Assembly: GCA_944326585.1 (NCBI GenBank)
Contig: CALVEN010000002.1
Span: forward strand, 62,001-126,000
Length of the DNA stretch: 64,000 nucleotides
Origin: Candidatus Gastranaerophilales bacterium
Lineage (GTDB): Bacteria; Cyanobacteriota; Vampirovibrionia; Gastranaerophilales; Gastranaerophilaceae
Direction of reading: 5' to 3'
Made by a program: the position numbers and the translations under genes. Each line of letters opens with the position of its first letter. The first letter of the stretch is position 1. This document shows positions 56,238-64,000 of this stretch, piece by piece. The notes under the pieces were generated by a model that was given only the letters and a program-made list of their open reading frames with translations, had not been told where the DNA came from and ran no database searches.

Positions 56238-57275
56238 TTATTTTTTCTTATTCAAAGCCGCTGCATCAGCAACTCTGAGCGCAAAATACGGTTTATCTTT
56301 TTCTATCAAAAACATTACAAATGTATCGTCAAAGAAGAAATCCGCAGGTTCTCTCATAATCGGCACAGGCATAGACATTTTCATAATCAAAGCTGCTTCG
56401 CTTTTGAGTTTTACACCTTTATTATCCATTTTAAAATCAATACTTTGCAAAGCCTGATCAATGGTTAAATCCGTATCTTTAATTGTTTTTCCCTGAATTT
56501 CCGGATACTGATTCAGACTTTTGAAACTGATAAAAGGTACTTTTAAACGGTCTTTTTTACCGAATTCACGGCTGTCAGTGTATTCATCTGATTTCTTCAT
56601 CATATCGTCATACAAAGCGGAAAGCGACTTGTTGTCATCAGTTCTGTAAAGAAGAACTCTGTCGTTTTGTTTGGTACGTAATTCAACGGCAAAATCATCC
56701 GGATTATTATAGAAAAGCACGCTGACGTTTTCTCTCAAACCGTTTTTGCTGTCTCTGTTAATCCCGAAATACTGAACTTTTTCTTTATTCAATTTACCGA
56801 ATCTTTCTTTTTTAAGCTCGTCAAACGCATTCAAAAATTCAAAATCCTTTTTCAGCATTGCATAGACGAGGTAATTTCTGCCGGACCAATCCATACCTTG
56901 CAAAAGATCACTTGTTTCATTGAATTTTTCCATTAATGCCGTGTCAATCTGTTCTTTTAAATTCATATTGGCAACGCCGTGAGCGGTGTAATAAGAATTG
57001 TCAGACAGCATTTCTTTTGTAAATTCCTGTTTATTAAGCTCATCTGCAAGATTTGACGGACCATCCGTAAATTCAATCGGAGCTTTTACGACATTATCCA
57101 TCAAATCATTCCAAACAAGCTGAAAAGTTCCGACCCAGACTTTGTTTTGATCCTGAGTTGCAGTGGAAAACATCGGCATAACAACGAGTTCCGTTTCAGG
57201 CGCTTTTTTAAAAAACGCAAAAGCGGATGTCGTAAACATCATCATTGCTGCCAGTGTTAAAACAATTTTCTTCAT
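56238..57275 (-). CDS. Secreted protein, possibly serpin-like
   Basis: A 345-residue protein with a signal peptide (1-20, ending SAFA). The mature part starts with VVMPMFSTATQDQ and FQLVWNDLMD. Near the end, FKMDNKGVKLKSEAALIMK followed after a short loop by FFFDDTFVMFLIEKDKPYFALRV resembles the breach/hinge, reactive-loop and final strands of serpins (FkvdEkGtkA...F-aD-PFlf-I). The reactive loop is short (~15 residues), so inhibition by the full serpin mechanism is doubtful. It is the last gene of a BlaI-led minus operon. Serpin assignment is tentative. Confidence 0.5.
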   Translation of the reverse strand: MKKIVLTLAAMMMFTTSAFAFFKKAPETELVVMPMFSTATQDQNKVWVGTFQLVWNDLMDNVVKAPIEFTDGPSNLADELNKQEFTKEMLSDNSYYTAHGVANMNLKEQIDTALMEKFNETSDLLQGMDWSGRNYLVYAMLKKDFEFLNAFDELKKERFGKLNKEKVQYFGINRDSKNGLRENVSVLFYNNPDDFAVELRTKQNDRVLLYRTDDNKSLSALYDDMMKKSDEYTDSREFGKKDRLKVPFISFKSLNQYPEIQGKTIKDTDLTIDQALQSIDFKMDNKGVKLKSEAALIMKMSMPVPIMREPADFFFDDTFVMFLIEKDKPYFALRVADAAALNKKK

Positions 57276-57290
57276 AAATGTCCCTTTCTT

Positions 57291-57653
57291 TTAAATATTC
57301 AAAAATCTGAAAAAACTTTCTAAAAATCCTTTTGTATCTTTTGAATGCGGAATATTTGCCGATTTATAGTATTTTTCATAACTTTTTATAATATTTTCCG
57401 GCAAGTCCTCGCCTTTTTCCATAATATACGACAAAAATTCAATATAGTCATCCTGCTCTTCACGGTATAAATCATCGCGATGTCTTAAATCTTCATCTGC
57501 CTCATAATGTACAAGCGCATGGTATGACGCCATAACACTTTTGTCCTCAGTCTCATCAGGGAATGCCAACAGTGCGTCCCTAACATGCATTTCACCCAGC
57601 CTGACTTTTCTGAGCAATTCGCCGACTTTTTTTCTGCTCTCTATATTAGACAT
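57291..57653 (-). CDS. Hypothetical protein (120 aa)
   Basis: This acidic, soluble, helical protein of 120 residues carries VGELLRKVRLGEMHVRDALLAFPD and a His/Asp/Glu-rich middle (HYEADEDLRHRDDLYREEQDDY). No domain is recognised. It lies 4 bp after the BlaI-type regulator and 15 bp before the secreted serpin-like gene, so it belongs to that operon. The His/Asp cluster might bind metal, but this is speculative. Confidence 0.65.
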   Translation of the reverse strand: MSNIESRKKVGELLRKVRLGEMHVRDALLAFPDETEDKSVMASYHALVHYEADEDLRHRDDLYREEQDDYIEFLSYIMEKGEDLPENIIKSYEKYYKSANIPHSKDTKGFLESFFRFLNI

Positions 57654-57657
57654 AAAA

Positions 57658-58002
57658 TTAACTTACTAAAAACTCGCTGCACTCACGTTCAATAAAATGA
57701 CACAATTCCGTATAGCTTCCGTTAAAAAATTGATTAGCAAGGACCTTTACGGATTCCATAGCCATTTCGCGTCTGTCCATTGCGGCTTTGTAAAAGAATT
57801 TTTTACCCACTTTATATCTTACAAGAATACTTTTTACGGTTAATCTGTCCATAACGGTTTTAATTGTTGTGTATGCTCTTTCAATACCCGATTTTGACAA
57901 ATCATCCACAATATCCTGTATTGAAATATCCATATCTTCATTTTGTTCCGTAAGATTCCAGAAGGAATTCAAAATATCAATTTCAAGTTTTCCGCAAACC
58001 AT
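57658..58002 (-). CDS. BlaI/MecI-type transcriptional regulator
   Basis: The 114-residue winged-helix protein fits the penicillinase repressor family: LEIDILNSFWNLTE (~6-19), IQDIVDDLSKSGIERAYTTIKTVMDRL (~28-54, recognition helix with YTTIKTVMDRL), GKKFFYKA (wing) and a C-terminal dimer region. BlaI repressors are normally inactivated by a BlaR1/MecR1 sensor protease, which is not encoded nearby. It is the first gene of a three-gene minus operon and probably represses it. The beta-lactam link is not supported by context. Confidence 0.8.
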   Translation of the reverse strand: MVCGKLEIDILNSFWNLTEQNEDMDISIQDIVDDLSKSGIERAYTTIKTVMDRLTVKSILVRYKVGKKFFYKAAMDRREMAMESVKVLANQFFNGSYTELCHFIERECSEFLVS

Positions 58003-58090
58003 AAGATTTTCCTTAAAAACAATACTAAACTACTAACAGTGTAACATAAAAAATCATCATTTCAATTCCGTGCTATAAAAAACTTTACAA

Positions 58091-59239
58091 TCACTCTATA
58101 TCAAACAAATCCACATCTTTTTTATAATTTTTCTTAAACCTGCGGCGCTCATTTTTCTTTTGATCTTTTTTGGACATTTTTCTGTAAGCATTATCAACGG
58201 AAATCTTTGTAATAGCCTTGCCGGAGCGTCTGTCAAAAAAGGTCAGCCAGAATTTTCTGTGAATATTATCAACCGCAAATGACACTTCGCCTGCAATACG
58301 CTCACCTGGATTAATCGTTTTATACATCATTTTTGTATCGCCGAAAACCGACGGACGGAACGTGGAATTGTAATCATTTACAAGCGCCATATCAAAACCG
58401 GAAAGCGTTTTATCAGACATATTGGAAATCGTAATTGAAAGCGTTATTGTATTCATTTCACCGAACGGATCTTCTTCGTGTTTGACATTTGTTATCAAAA
58501 TATCAAGTCCGGGATACAAAAGTTCTTCCTGCTTTAAAGCCTCTTTTTTATACACAGGAAGCGGAATTTTTGTATTAATTTTCACTTTAATCTCGTCACC
58601 CGGGGCGATTAAAACATCTTTGCCTTTACGTATTAATGCCATACCAAGCCCGACAGCACTGCCGATTGCGGCACCGCCTGCAAGAGTATACCCTTGAGAT
58701 AAAATTGCAGCCTCAAGCCCCAGCCAATTAAGCGCCAGAAAACCGCCTACAACCCCGCCTGCCGCGGTATATCCCAGATCCTGTGCAACAATTTTAGATG
58801 TTTCGACAATAGGATGAAGTTTTGTCGTCATCTTGCCGTCAATCGGAATTTCCCGTCCGTCAGGGGTTACAAGATAATCAAAAGAAAGCTCAATCCATGC
58901 TTGTTTTCCCATTTTACCGGCACCGCCGGTTTCCGAAATCTTACCGTGTGCAACAGTGCCTTTCGGGATAATTATCCCGTCATCACCGTAGACATCGGAT
59001 GTAACCTGTGCGAAAAATTCATCGCCCTCAATTGAATACGAGCTGTCCAAAACTTGAGAAACCGTCATATTAATAACATCTTTTCTGTCCAGATGTTCAA
59101 TCTCACCTGTGAACAGCTCCTCCTGCATTTGCTTGTATTCATCGTTTTCCTCAATATACCCGTGCAGCGGTTCTGCCGCAAGGACAACTGAATTCATGAA
59201 AAATATTAATGATATAAACAATACAAAAATCTTTTTCAT
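58091..59239 (-). CDS. Secreted/envelope protein of unknown function
   Basis: A 382-residue protein with a signal peptide (1-21, ending VVLAA). A segment around residues 60-135 (VSQVLDSSYSIEGDEFFAQVTSDVYGDDG, IIIPKGTVAHGKI, DYLVTPDGREIPI; parts of one stretch) resembles the beta-barrel of VirB10/TrbI-like proteins and related pilus-assembly proteins. A glycine-rich hydrophobic stretch (~155-205, GGVVGGFLALNWLGLEA...) could insert in a membrane. A second beta domain and a very basic tail (KKNERRRFKKNYKKD) follow. It is not part of a conjugation cluster. Function unknown. Confidence 0.65.
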   Translation of the reverse strand: MKKIFVLFISLIFFMNSVVLAAEPLHGYIEENDEYKQMQEELFTGEIEHLDRKDVINMTVSQVLDSSYSIEGDEFFAQVTSDVYGDDGIIIPKGTVAHGKISETGGAGKMGKQAWIELSFDYLVTPDGREIPIDGKMTTKLHPIVETSKIVAQDLGYTAAGGVVGGFLALNWLGLEAAILSQGYTLAGGAAIGSAVGLGMALIRKGKDVLIAPGDEIKVKINTKIPLPVYKKEALKQEELLYPGLDILITNVKHEEDPFGEMNTITLSITISNMSDKTLSGFDMALVNDYNSTFRPSVFGDTKMMYKTINPGERIAGEVSFAVDNIHRKFWLTFFDRRSGKAITKISVDNAYRKMSKKDQKKNERRRFKKNYKKDVDLFDIE

Positions 59240-59270
59240 AAAAACATTATATTACGATTTTTTTGAAATA

Positions 59271-60463
59271 TCAAAGTTGATTACGTTCAAGTTTCGTAAT
59301 CATAGCACCTGTATCCAGCCCGCCCTCTTCAGGATACATACACCCGCCGCCGTAATACTTGAACTTATTACCGTCCGAACGTATAAGAAAAGAAAATAAA
59401 TCATGTCCCCATTTATTTGGACCTTTTTGACCGTTTATATCAACGGCGAGTAAGGAAGGATATTCAGAATAAAGAATAATAATTGTCCCGTCCGAAAGTA
59501 CATATACAGTTCTGTCATTTAAGATAGCATTTTTCTTAAAATTTACACATCCTCTGGACGCATAATCACCATAATTCGCATACCCGTCAGGAACTTCAGC
59601 ATCAGGATAGTTTGCGTTTGCAACAGTATCCATCCCTTCATATTCAGGTATACAGCCCCTTTCAAACGCTTTGCCATCACAAATTTTGCTAACTTTGAAT
59701 AACGTCCAAAATTTATCTGACAACTCAGCACAACCGGAAATCACCGGAAAGGAATTATCCACGGAATAATAGCAATTCGGGAAGTAACCTAATTGACTTT
59801 GCGCATTCAATAATGCCTCATTAAGCATGGCATAAGTTTTTTTAAACTGATTGTTTAAAACTTTTTGCTTGTAATTGCTTACCAACGTCGGAATTGTCAT
59901 GGCAGCTACTATACCGATTATGGCGAGAGTTATCAAAACCTCTGCCAAAGTGAAAGCGGCTTTCTTGGAAGATACCAAGTTACTAAGGCAGTAAGGCACT
60001 AAGAGTTTTTTAGAGTGAGTGGAGTGAGTAAGGTGAGGTTTGTGGTTACCGCGAGCTTCGCTCAAAGGGCTTACCCCCACCCCTTGAGGGCGGAGGTTGA
60101 ATTTCTTAGTGAGCCTTGCGAACTTAGAAATTCGGGGGCGAGGTTGTGTTTTTTGGGATCCTTCGGCTATCGCCTCAGGATGACATGATACTTCCGTCAT
60201 CCCGGACACGTTCCGGGATCTTTTTTTATTTAGATCCCGCAATAAATGCGGGATGACGTTTATAGGTTGACCAATGTCAAGTATGTTGTCCGGACTCAGG
60301 CAGTTCAAAATGACATGTTGTAGGTCGGGTTTACTAATCCGACTGTTACTTCTTAGTGCCTTAGTGCCATAGTATCTTAGTAACTTTACTAAACCAATAC
60401 CGCCAAAACTCTTGCCCTGTCTACTTAGGAGAGTCGCCCCCCCCCGTTATTCAAACTAGTCAT
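59271..60463 (-). CDS. Prepilin-like protein L3, poly-G tract in an OFF frame
   Basis: A promoter and AAAGGAG precede the ATG at 60463. The leader (MTSLNN) enters a G9 tract (60437-60445) and stops four codons later. One added G opens a frame of about 150 residues through the shared repeat, a TAGGTCGG half-palindrome and the double CATCCCG palindrome, into SSKKAAFTLAEVLITLAIIGIVAAM and a pilin domain ending in GGGCMYPEEGG. The pilin frame itself is intact to 59271. The layout is the same as L1, where the tract is ten and the frame open. Homopolymer sequencing error is the alternative for OFF. Confidence 0.75.
60195..60258. repeat. Dispersed CATCCCG double palindrome in L3
   Basis: Two hairpins (CCCGGA/TCCGGG and CCCGC/GCGGG) share outer CGTCATCCCG arms. 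It is the inverted copy of 44243-44309 and is translated in the L3 leader. Confidence 0.88.
60320..60445. repeat. Half GTAGGTCGG repeat and shared leader repeat with the poly-C/G tract
   Basis: A single GTAGGTCGGGTTTACTAATCC hairpin arm is followed by ~100 bp (60344-60445) nearly identical to 31862-31965 of L1, ending at the C9 run. Confidence 0.88.
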
Positions 60464-60486
60464 ATCAATCACGCTCCTTTATATTT

Positions 60487-60514
60487 ATTATATCAAAATT
60501 TTTTGAATTTGCAA
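60487..60514 (-). promoter_or_regulatory. Prepilin L3 promoter
   Basis: Minus-strand TTGCAA (60509-60514), 16 bp, TATAAT (60487-60492), then AAAGGAG and the ATG at 60463. Confidence 0.6.
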
Positions 60515-60519
60515 ATGTG

Positions 60520-60549
60520 TTGACTTATTTAAACATGACATATTATAAT
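60520..60549 (+). promoter_or_regulatory. Consensus promoter for a leaderless transcript
   Basis: TTGACT (60520-60525), 18 bp, TATAAT (60544-60549). The ATG of the next gene is 8 nt after the box, at the expected transcription start. No Shine-Dalgarno sequence is present. It is back to back with the L3 promoter. Confidence 0.7.
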
Positions 60550-60556
60550 AAATTTT

Positions 60557-60847
60557 ATGAAGAAACGTTGGTATGACTTAGATGTTACGGTCAGCAAAGC
60601 AGTCAGCATGCTGGAAAAGGCAGAGGAAACAATTCAGGTTCGCTGTGCCGAATATATTATTGATCAATTAAAAGACATCGACTTTGATATTCCGATGTCG
60701 CTGGAGGATCAATACAACTATATTCTCAGACGCTGGTATGACAAAAATATCAAGGTATCTCACGCAATGGAATATCTTAAAAACTGCCCCGTCGAAATCC
60801 GGAAGCAGCTGGCGCTTGATATTATCGAATACTTAAAACAGGTTTAA
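60557..60847 (+). CDS. Small protein with an internal duplication (96 aa)
   Basis: The 96-residue protein is built of two copies of a ~38-residue helical unit. KRWYDLDVTVSKAVSMLEKA (3-22) matches RRWYDKNIKVSHAMEYLKNC (53-72), and each copy continues to an [IL]-x-x-[QE]-L-K end. The repeated RWYD-x3-VS-A---L pattern is not a family I can name. It appears to be translated from a leaderless message and lies 1 bp from the next gene, in an operon leading to the radical SAM gene and RNase E/G. Function unknown. Confidence 0.7.
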   Translation: MKKRWYDLDVTVSKAVSMLEKAEETIQVRCAEYIIDQLKDIDFDIPMSLEDQYNYILRRWYDKNIKVSHAMEYLKNCPVEIRKQLALDIIEYLKQV

Positions 60848-60848
60848 A

Positions 60849-61187
60849 ATGGCTGATGACATCAACAAAAAAATAATAAATCTTTTTTCCAAGCATAGTA
60901 AATCAATTCCGACTGATGAAAAAATCAAATACTATGCCGGATTTAATTATGTAAAAATCAATAAGGACACCAACGGAAACAAATTCAACCCCGAACATTT
61001 AAAAAAATACGCCGAAAAATGCCACTACATTGTACGCGTAATGAGAGAATTTGACGGGGAAACTTATCTGTATAACTACGATGTGCCGAATAACGACTTG
61101 TTCAAATTTATGAAATCCTTTGAGGAGAACACACTTGACGGCACCATCATAGAAATAGAAAAATACATTCCGGAAGATTTAGCTTAA
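60849..61187 (+). CDS. Hypothetical protein (112 aa)
   Basis: A 112-residue soluble alpha/beta protein with no recognised domain. Features are a lysine-rich N-terminal helix (MADDINKKIINLFSKHSK), a YVRVMREFDGETYLYNYDVP-like central strand region and a C-terminal EEN-LDGTIIEIEKYIPEDL. It is wedged between the duplicated-unit protein (1-bp gap) and the radical SAM gene (no gap), so co-translation is certain, but the operon partners do not reveal its role. Confidence 0.7.
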   Translation: MADDINKKIINLFSKHSKSIPTDEKIKYYAGFNYVKINKDTNGNKFNPEHLKKYAEKCHYIVRVMREFDGETYLYNYDVPNNDLFKFMKSFEENTLDGTIIEIEKYIPEDLA

Positions 61188-63722
61188 ATGAATTGTTTTT
61201 TCAGAAAATACCACGATGCATTATACAACGCCACAAAACCGTATCAGTACGTAGGCGGAGAATTTTTATCCTATAATAAAGACTTTGACAGTGCAAAAGT
61301 AAAAATAGCCTTTGCATTTCCTGACAAATACGAAATAGGGATAAGTAATCTCGGTGTCAGAATCTTATACGACATGATAAATCGACAGCCTGATTATATG
61401 TGCGACAGGGTTTATGCACCGGAGGCGGATTTCAAACCGGAAATTTTATACGGACTTGAAAGCAAACGACCGATTAAAGACTTTGATGCGGTATGCTTTT
61501 CACTTCAATATGAAATGTCTTATCCGACTGTTTTAAAAATGCTGGAGATGTCCGGAATTCCGTATAAAAACTCCGACAGGTCGGAAAGTGATCCGATAAT
61601 AATAGGCGGCGGTCCCTGCGCGTATGACCCTTTGCCTGTGGCGGAATTTTTCGACGTGTTTATGATAGGCGACGGTGAAGAAAGCATGGTAGAAGTCTGC
61701 CAAATTTTGGAAAGGACAAAAGGATTACCGAGAATCGAGAGGATAAAAGCACTTACAGAAGGTGAAAATTCCGGCCGCTGGTCAATTATGACAGGCGGCA
61801 AAGTTAGAAAAAGAATTGTACAATTGGATTATGATAAAGCGCTAAAAGCATACCCGATACCGTTTTCGTCATCAGTCCACGACAGAGCGGTTGTAGAAAT
61901 CCGCCGCGGCTGCGGGAGGATGTGCCGTTTCTGCCAGCCGGGGCACGTGACGCTTCCCGTCAGAGAACGGAGTGCCGAAGAGATTATAAAAATTGCAAAA
62001 AAGCTTGTTAAAAATACCGGCTACGATGAATATTCGCTGCTTTCCCTGTCTTCAAACGACTATTCAAACATAAATGAAGTTATAAAAGAGCTTGCTGTGG
62101 ATTTTAACGAAAAAAAAGTTTCGGTATCTTTGCCGAGCCAGAGAATTGACGGGTTTAACCTTGAGCTTGCAAACCTTGTTCAAAGCGTTAGAAAATCAAC
62201 CATGACACTTGCACCGGAGGCCGGAAGCCAGCGGCTGCGGGACGTAATTAAGAAAAATATTACGGAAGACCAAATTCTTGACGCGGTTTTAACACTTTAC
62301 GAAAACGGCTGGTCACGGGTGAAATTCTACTTTATCTGCGGACTCCCGACGGAAACCCTTGAAGATATGGACGAATTAGCGGAATTATTAGCAAAAATTA
62401 AATACCGCACAAAACAAATTAAAAAAGAAAAAGGTCTGAAACACGGAATGGATATAACCTGCACGCTTTCAATTTTCGTGCCGAAACCGTTTACACCTTT
62501 CCAGTGGTGCGGACAGATGAATTTAGACGAGGTTACCGCACATATTCACTATCTGAAAGAGAAAACAGCTCACTTGAAAGGTGTTAAAATAAACTATCAT
62601 GAAAAATTTGTGTCACAGATTGAGGCTGTACTTACGCGTGGTGACGTGAGCCTTTGCCGCTATATTGAAGCGCTTTACAAAAAAGGCTGCTACTTAGACG
62701 CGTGGGGTGAGTATTTTAATAAAAACATCTGGCAGGAAACCGCAAAAGAATGCGGCTTTGATCTCGCGGAGCTTGCAGAACACACATATTCAACGGATGA
62801 AATACTTCCGTGGAATTTTATTGATACGGGACTTGATAAAAATTGGCTTATTAATGAATATAATACTGCCCTAAATGTTGATGAAAACTCCCCCCACATT
62901 GTTCCTACCTGCGAAACTAAATGCGTAAATTGCGGTGTCTGCCCGAATTTTAAAACTCATAAGGTTCTGGCAAAACCTTTCAAAGCAAGCGAAAAAGCAC
63001 AAAATCTCGCAAAGCTTGAACCCGTTGATCCGGCAAATTCTCACTGCTGCATACGAGAAACTTACAAATACCGGATTAAATTAACTAAAACCGGCATTTT
63101 AAAATATTTTTCACACCTCGACTGGCAGAATACTTTCTTTAAAGCACTTGCAAGGACTGATTTAAACGTGGCATTTTCGCAGGGGTTTAACCCGTCAATG
63201 AAAGTATCAATGGGGGTTGCACTGCCTTTGTTTGCGGAAAGTTTAACGGAATTCGCCGATATTGAACTTTATGACAACCTCTCGTGCGAAACTATCCGAC
63301 TTAAGTTGGAAAAAGTTTTACCGGAGCAATCCAAAATACTAAGTATTGTAAAACTTGAAAATAGTGCAAAATCCATCGATAATACCGTATTTTGGGCCGA
63401 ATACAAGGTGGAAATTTTCGACCCCGCTCTTTACGATTTTGAAAAATTAGTATATAATACAAACAGAGTTTTATCTTCCGATGAAATTTATATTGAGAAG
63501 AAAAACAAAAAAGGTTTAATTAAAAAAACAGACATCAAACCGTCCGTAAAATCATACAGATTTGAAGAAAATTGTCTGTTCATAGTATTAAAAACGGGTC
63601 AAAACCTTGAAGGCGGCATTCAATCCTTAAGAGCTGACGTTCTTATGAATGAAATCGCCCCCGGTGTGAAGTTTAATATTACGCGCACACGGTTTTTTGA
63701 CGAAAGTTTAAAAGAGTTATAA
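61188..63722 (+). CDS. Radical SAM protein (TIGR03960) fused to DUF2344 domain
   Basis: This 844-residue protein has three parts. A B12-binding-like N-terminal region (FAFPDKYEIGISNLGVRILYDM, GGPCAYDPLPVAEFFDVFMIGDGEE, residues ~40-165) precedes a radical SAM core with the cluster motif RRGCGRMCRFCQPG (~239-252) and LAPEAGSQRLRDVI. The C-terminal ~220 residues (YRIKLTKTGILKYFSHLDW, AFSQGFNPSMKVSMGVALPLF) are the TIGR03936/DUF2344 domain, often a separate gene. The family regularly precedes RNase E/G and ribosomal protein genes, as here, suggesting an RNA or ribosome modification role that is not established. Confidence 0.9.
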   Translation: MNCFFRKYHDALYNATKPYQYVGGEFLSYNKDFDSAKVKIAFAFPDKYEIGISNLGVRILYDMINRQPDYMCDRVYAPEADFKPEILYGLESKRPIKDFDAVCFSLQYEMSYPTVLKMLEMSGIPYKNSDRSESDPIIIGGGPCAYDPLPVAEFFDVFMIGDGEESMVEVCQILERTKGLPRIERIKALTEGENSGRWSIMTGGKVRKRIVQLDYDKALKAYPIPFSSSVHDRAVVEIRRGCGRMCRFCQPGHVTLPVRERSAEEIIKIAKKLVKNTGYDEYSLLSLSSNDYSNINEVIKELAVDFNEKKVSVSLPSQRIDGFNLELANLVQSVRKSTMTLAPEAGSQRLRDVIKKNITEDQILDAVLTLYENGWSRVKFYFICGLPTETLEDMDELAELLAKIKYRTKQIKKEKGLKHGMDITCTLSIFVPKPFTPFQWCGQMNLDEVTAHIHYLKEKTAHLKGVKINYHEKFVSQIEAVLTRGDVSLCRYIEALYKKGCYLDAWGEYFNKNIWQETAKECGFDLAELAEHTYSTDEILPWNFIDTGLDKNWLINEYNTALNVDENSPHIVPTCETKCVNCGVCPNFKTHKVLAKPFKASEKAQNLAKLEPVDPANSHCCIRETYKYRIKLTKTGILKYFSHLDWQNTFFKALARTDLNVAFSQGFNPSMKVSMGVALPLFAESLTEFADIELYDNLSCETIRLKLEKVLPEQSKILSIVKLENSAKSIDNTVFWAEYKVEIFDPALYDFEKLVYNTNRVLSSDEIYIEKKNKKGLIKKTDIKPSVKSYRFEENCLFIVLKTGQNLEGGIQSLRADVLMNEIAPGVKFNITRTRFFDESLKEL

Positions 63723-63737
63723 GAAGGATTTTAAATT

Positions 63738-64000
63738 ATGGGAAACTACAGAAACAACAGAAAGCAACCGCAAATTGACACAAATACGGTTGAAAAGAAA
63801 ATTATTATTGCCGAAAGGGACAACATTGCAGCTGTTTTGGAAAACAAAAAAGTAACCGACTTTTTTATCCACAGAGGCGACGTACTTTTAGGCGATGTTT
63901 ACCTTGCAACGGTTGACAACATTTTGCCGAGTATTGACGCGGCATTTGTAAACGTCGGCAGTGATAAAATGGGATTTTTACACGCTGAAGACGTTATGGG
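63738..64000 (+). CDS. Ribonuclease E/G, 5' part only
   Basis: The first 87 codons are present before the window ends. After an N-terminal basic stretch, KIIIAERDNIAAVLENKKVTDFF and the S1-domain start GDVYLATVDNILPSIDAAFVNVG are typical of Rne/Rng proteins, whose catalytic part would follow. It would be the endonuclease starting mRNA decay and rRNA processing. It begins 15 bp after the radical SAM gene with an AAGAAGGA site. E versus G cannot be told from this part. Confidence 0.9.
   Translation, partial: MGNYRNNRKQPQIDTNTVEKKIIIAERDNIAAVLENKKVTDFFIHRGDVLLGDVYLATVDNILPSIDAAFVNVGSDKMGFLHAEDVM

Noticed and set aside
58091-59239. VirB10/TrbI conjugation component
   Set aside because: Only a short resemblance in one beta region; no other conjugation genes nearby and no matching C-terminal domain.

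Overview
This window looks like a chromosome segment of a gut Melainabacteria / Gastranaerophilales-type bacterium (non-photosynthetic sister lineage of Cyanobacteria). The assignment is inference. It rests on the low GC, the repeated prepilin signature AAFTLAEVLITLAIIGIVAA, many secreted or membrane proteins with no family I recognise, a Gram-negative envelope (heptose pathway, CpxP/Spy-like protein) and fermentative or hydrogen-linked functions (HydE, ETF).

Layout. 1-6983 (minus): a surface polysaccharide operon with an initiating sugar transferase, a complete GDP-heptose branch (GmhA, HddA and a fused HddC-GmhB), a GT4, a Wzy-like polymerase and a cut-off gene at the left edge. 7153-15622: an EF-hand/calpain-like protease, a protein with mTERF-like repeats, tRNA-Ser(GCT), ThiG, a bifunctional nuclease and lineage-specific small and membrane proteins. 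15910-23605: TrmFO, two paralogous membrane proteins, an anti-sigma/ECF sigma/CpxP-like envelope-stress operon, HydE carrying an in-frame DUF559 element, CysK and a tandem-repeat protein. 23824-32859: GroESL, peptide ABC transporter genes, MgtC, a prepilin and YebC. 32863-38195: a diguanylate cyclase, TsaE-TsaB, an HNH-like protein and a second prepilin. 38196-53191: PNPase, a large unknown protein, a PfkB kinase, a third prepilin with a C-type-lectin-like tail, an NfnA/Etf operon, PurA and an M16 protease. 53310-64000: GAPDH, RadA, secreted proteins, a BlaI regulator, a fourth prepilin, a radical SAM protein and the start of RNase E/G.

The most interesting system is a set of four prepilin genes (L1 30922-31992, L2 37155-37917, L4 44108-45545, L3 59271-60463) whose promoters, Shine-Dalgarno sites and ATG starts are separated from the pilin signal by a homopolymeric G/C tract. 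In L1, L2 and L3 the frame is open when the tract is 10 nt. The observed lengths are 10 (on), 11 (off) and 9 (off). L4 has G6 and needs 5 or 8. In L1, L3 and L4 the stretch between tract and cleavage site is built from dispersed palindromic repeats that are translated as a long disposable leader. L4 ends in a DUF1566/C-type-lectin-like domain whose last ~40 codons are dominated by NNC codons, as in targets of diversity-generating retroelements. This suggests phase-variable, possibly hypervariable, surface pilins. A fifth copy of the upstream region without a pilin lies at 25981-26260.

Dispersed palindromic repeats, several probable leaderless promoters and a short N-terminal x-x-F-G type motif shared by unrelated unknown proteins are further recurring themes.
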